Shown piece after piece: positions 5,544 to 6,830 of a DNA stretch of 6,830 bases. Source of the DNA: an uncultured Pseudobdellovibrionaceae bacterium. GTDB taxonomy: Bacteria; Bdellovibrionota; Bdellovibrionia; Bdellovibrionales; Bdellovibrionaceae. The stretch lies in the NCBI GenBank assembly GCA_937900305.1, contig CALCCV010000261.1:1-6830 (forward strand), in the 5' to 3' direction. The notes under the pieces are model-generated. The model was given only the letters and a program-made list of their open reading frames with translations. It was not told the origin of the DNA and ran no database searches. Made by a program: the position numbers and the translations under genes. Numbering within the stretch: position 1 is the first letter of the stretch; each line of letters starts with the position of its first letter.

Positions 5544-6830
5544 GGGCGATCATCGAAAACCAACCACCCGCTGTCTGTCAACAGTGATCGCTGTCTTTTC
5601 AAATTTCTCATCTCCACGCAAAAGTGCGTCACTTCTGCTGTGTCAGATCGCAGTGATCCTCGCAACTATTCTGGCAGCTCCGTCGACGTTTGCAGCGGTC
5701 AGTGGAACCACCAACGAACCCACCAATGACTCGCTCATCTTTCAAGTCGTCAGTACAGATTCAACACTTTTGAAAGATGGACTCTTCGTCGACGAAACGG
5801 CCAATGGCTTTGAATTGCCTGTGGTGAGTTTCGCTCAAGCGTTAGGGTTGACCGTAAAGGAGATTTCGTCTCAAGTTCTTCAAATCCGAACAGCCAATGG
5901 CGAGCTTGTTGAATTTCTTCTCAACTGCGAAAATCAGTGCGAGGGTTATCGTTTAGCAGACGGTGAACCCTGGATGCCATCGGACCGATTGCAAACACTC
6001 TTTCAGCTGAAGTGGCTGATCGACAAATCCAAATTGCAAATTCAAGTTGAGCGCATCGCTAGGGATTTGATGTTAACGGGGTCCGCCCGGCAAGATCTCC
6101 AGTCCCAAGAACCGCTCGCTTCCCCTCAACATCAGGTCTGGACCAACCCGTTCATAGAAATTCAAGGCGAGGCCATCTCACAAGAGCACCGGGACCTGCA
6201 GAGCTCAGCCAAATTGCACTCTGAATCGCAATTCCTCTATCACGATCTCGTCATTGATTTTTTTGGCGATGGAAATTTCAATCAAGGTTATTTCACCTTA
6301 TCTAAACAGACTCCAAACTCAGAGCTGCTGGGTCCCCTTCGGCTCAACGCTTACAATCTCGGCTTTGTCGCTCTGCCGGGCGATCAAATCGTTGCGCCCG
6401 CCCAGCGCGGATGGGGTTTGCAACTGGTCCGCAACCCGCGCGGGCTTGAAGCGCTGGCGTCGAGCCGCACGATCCAGGGCCAAGGTCGTCCCGATTGGCA
6501 AGTGGAGCTGTATATCAATGGTGTTTTGTGGGCCACATCCACCATCGGATCTGACGGCCGTTACTCCTTTGCAGACGTGCCCGTTTATATGGGCGTCAAT
6601 ACCATTCGTCGAGTTTTTCGCGGTCCCGTCGGGCAACTTGAAATTGAAGAGAGTCTCTTGGATTTGGCGCAATCTCAGCTTCGCTCCGGCGAAACAGCAT
6701 ACGAACTTGGCAGCCTCAACGTCCCCGAGATCTCCTATCAATCCGCCAAAATTTCGCAAGGTTTGAGTGATTCAACAACTTTGACAATTGAACAGCAAAC
6801 CCTCAACGACTCAGGTCAAACCCAACCCTG
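5542..6830 (+). CDS. Usher-like outer-membrane barrel protein, 3' end beyond window
   Basis: The frame is open from ATG 5542 to the window edge, giving 429 residues without a stop. A basic stretch (about 1-28) precedes a hydrophobic segment (31-46) and a signal peptidase site after TFA51. The mature start has an LPVVSFAQALGLTVKE segment, like the 'YLPL..LA..LG' domain of some usher-like proteins. Then come LLGPLR (262-267), GWGLQLVRNP (from 290), VELYINGVLWA (from 321), DGRYSFADVPVYMGVN, and GPVGQ (361-365). I recall this order from alternative fimbrial ushers, with a barrel strand region followed by an Ig-like plug. The product would export surface subunits through the outer membrane, probably the DUF4402 neighbour. 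The start is uncertain: no good RBS precedes 5542, upstream GTGs at 5518 and 5527 would lie inside the opposite gene, and GTG 5584 is also possible. Confidence 0.65.
   Translation, partial: MGDHRKPTTRCLSTVIAVFSNFSSPRKSASLLLCQIAVILATILAAPSTFAAVSGTTNEPTNDSLIFQVVSTDSTLLKDGLFVDETANGFELPVVSFAQALGLTVKEISSQVLQIRTANGELVEFLLNCENQCEGYRLADGEPWMPSDRLQTLFQLKWLIDKSKLQIQVERIARDLMLTGSARQDLQSQEPLASPQHQVWTNPFIEIQGEAISQEHRDLQSSAKLHSESQFLYHDLVIDFFGDGNFNQGYFTLSKQTPNSELLGPLRLNAYNLGFVALPGDQIVAPAQRGWGLQLVRNPRGLEALASSRTIQGQGRPDWQVELYINGVLWATSTIGSDGRYSFADVPVYMGVNTIRRVFRGPVGQLEIEESLLDLAQSQLRSGETAYELGSLNVPEISYQSAKISQGLSDSTTLTIEQQTLNDSGQTQP

Noticed and set aside
5552..5581. Minus-strand TTGACA (5576-5581) as the -35 of the DUF4402 gene
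   Set aside because: The -35 is perfect, but the best -10 at 17-18 bases spacing (TTCGAT) matches only three of six positions. It would give a nearly leaderless mRNA: possible, but not supportable.
5582..5658. CAGTGATC repeated at 5582-5589 and 5651-5658
   Set aside because: An 8-base repeat 69 bases apart, partly explained by similar Val-Ile codons in the signal region; probably chance.

Overview
The window reads as the end of a short-read contig from a Bdellovibrio-like predatory bacterium (Bdellovibrionota). I infer this from three protein families recognised by eye; no search was run. They are an exported leucine-rich-repeat protein carrying the 'HEWLW...DFT...RR.NRFLHS' module I know from Bdellovibrio exported proteins, a TIGR02147/DUF4423 regulator, and a c-type cytochrome/ankyrin protein of planctomycete/Bdellovibrio type. 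Coding density is high and no gap exceeds about 120 bases.

Layout: bases 1-32 are not biological. They match the Illumina TruSeq adapter and mark the contig end. 33-1673 (+) is a leucine-rich-repeat protein that probably lacks its true N-terminus, because the reading frame stays open through the adapter. A gap of about 115 bases follows, with a perfect 13-bp hairpin and a strong ribosome binding site. 1790-4094 (+) is best read as one periplasmic diheme cytochrome c with C-terminal ankyrin repeats, about 767 aa. It is split into two reading frames by an apparent one-base excess in a G5 run at 2247-2251. 4130-5029 (+) is a TIGR02147-family (DUF4423) regulator, close enough to the cytochrome gene to share its transcript.

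The right-hand part is a separate module. 5040-5543 (-) encodes a secreted DUF4402-type pilin-like protein, converging on the regulator with a 10-base gap. 5542-6830 (+) is an open frame that runs off the window. It encodes the N-terminal 429 residues of an exported protein resembling usher-type outer-membrane barrels. The two genes point away from each other and their nominal ATG codons share two bases. A DUF4402 subunit beside an usher-like protein suggests a surface fibre or adhesin secretion locus, with any chaperone lying outside the window.

The main cautions are the adapter and the frameshift. Both may reflect assembly or sequencing quality rather than biology.
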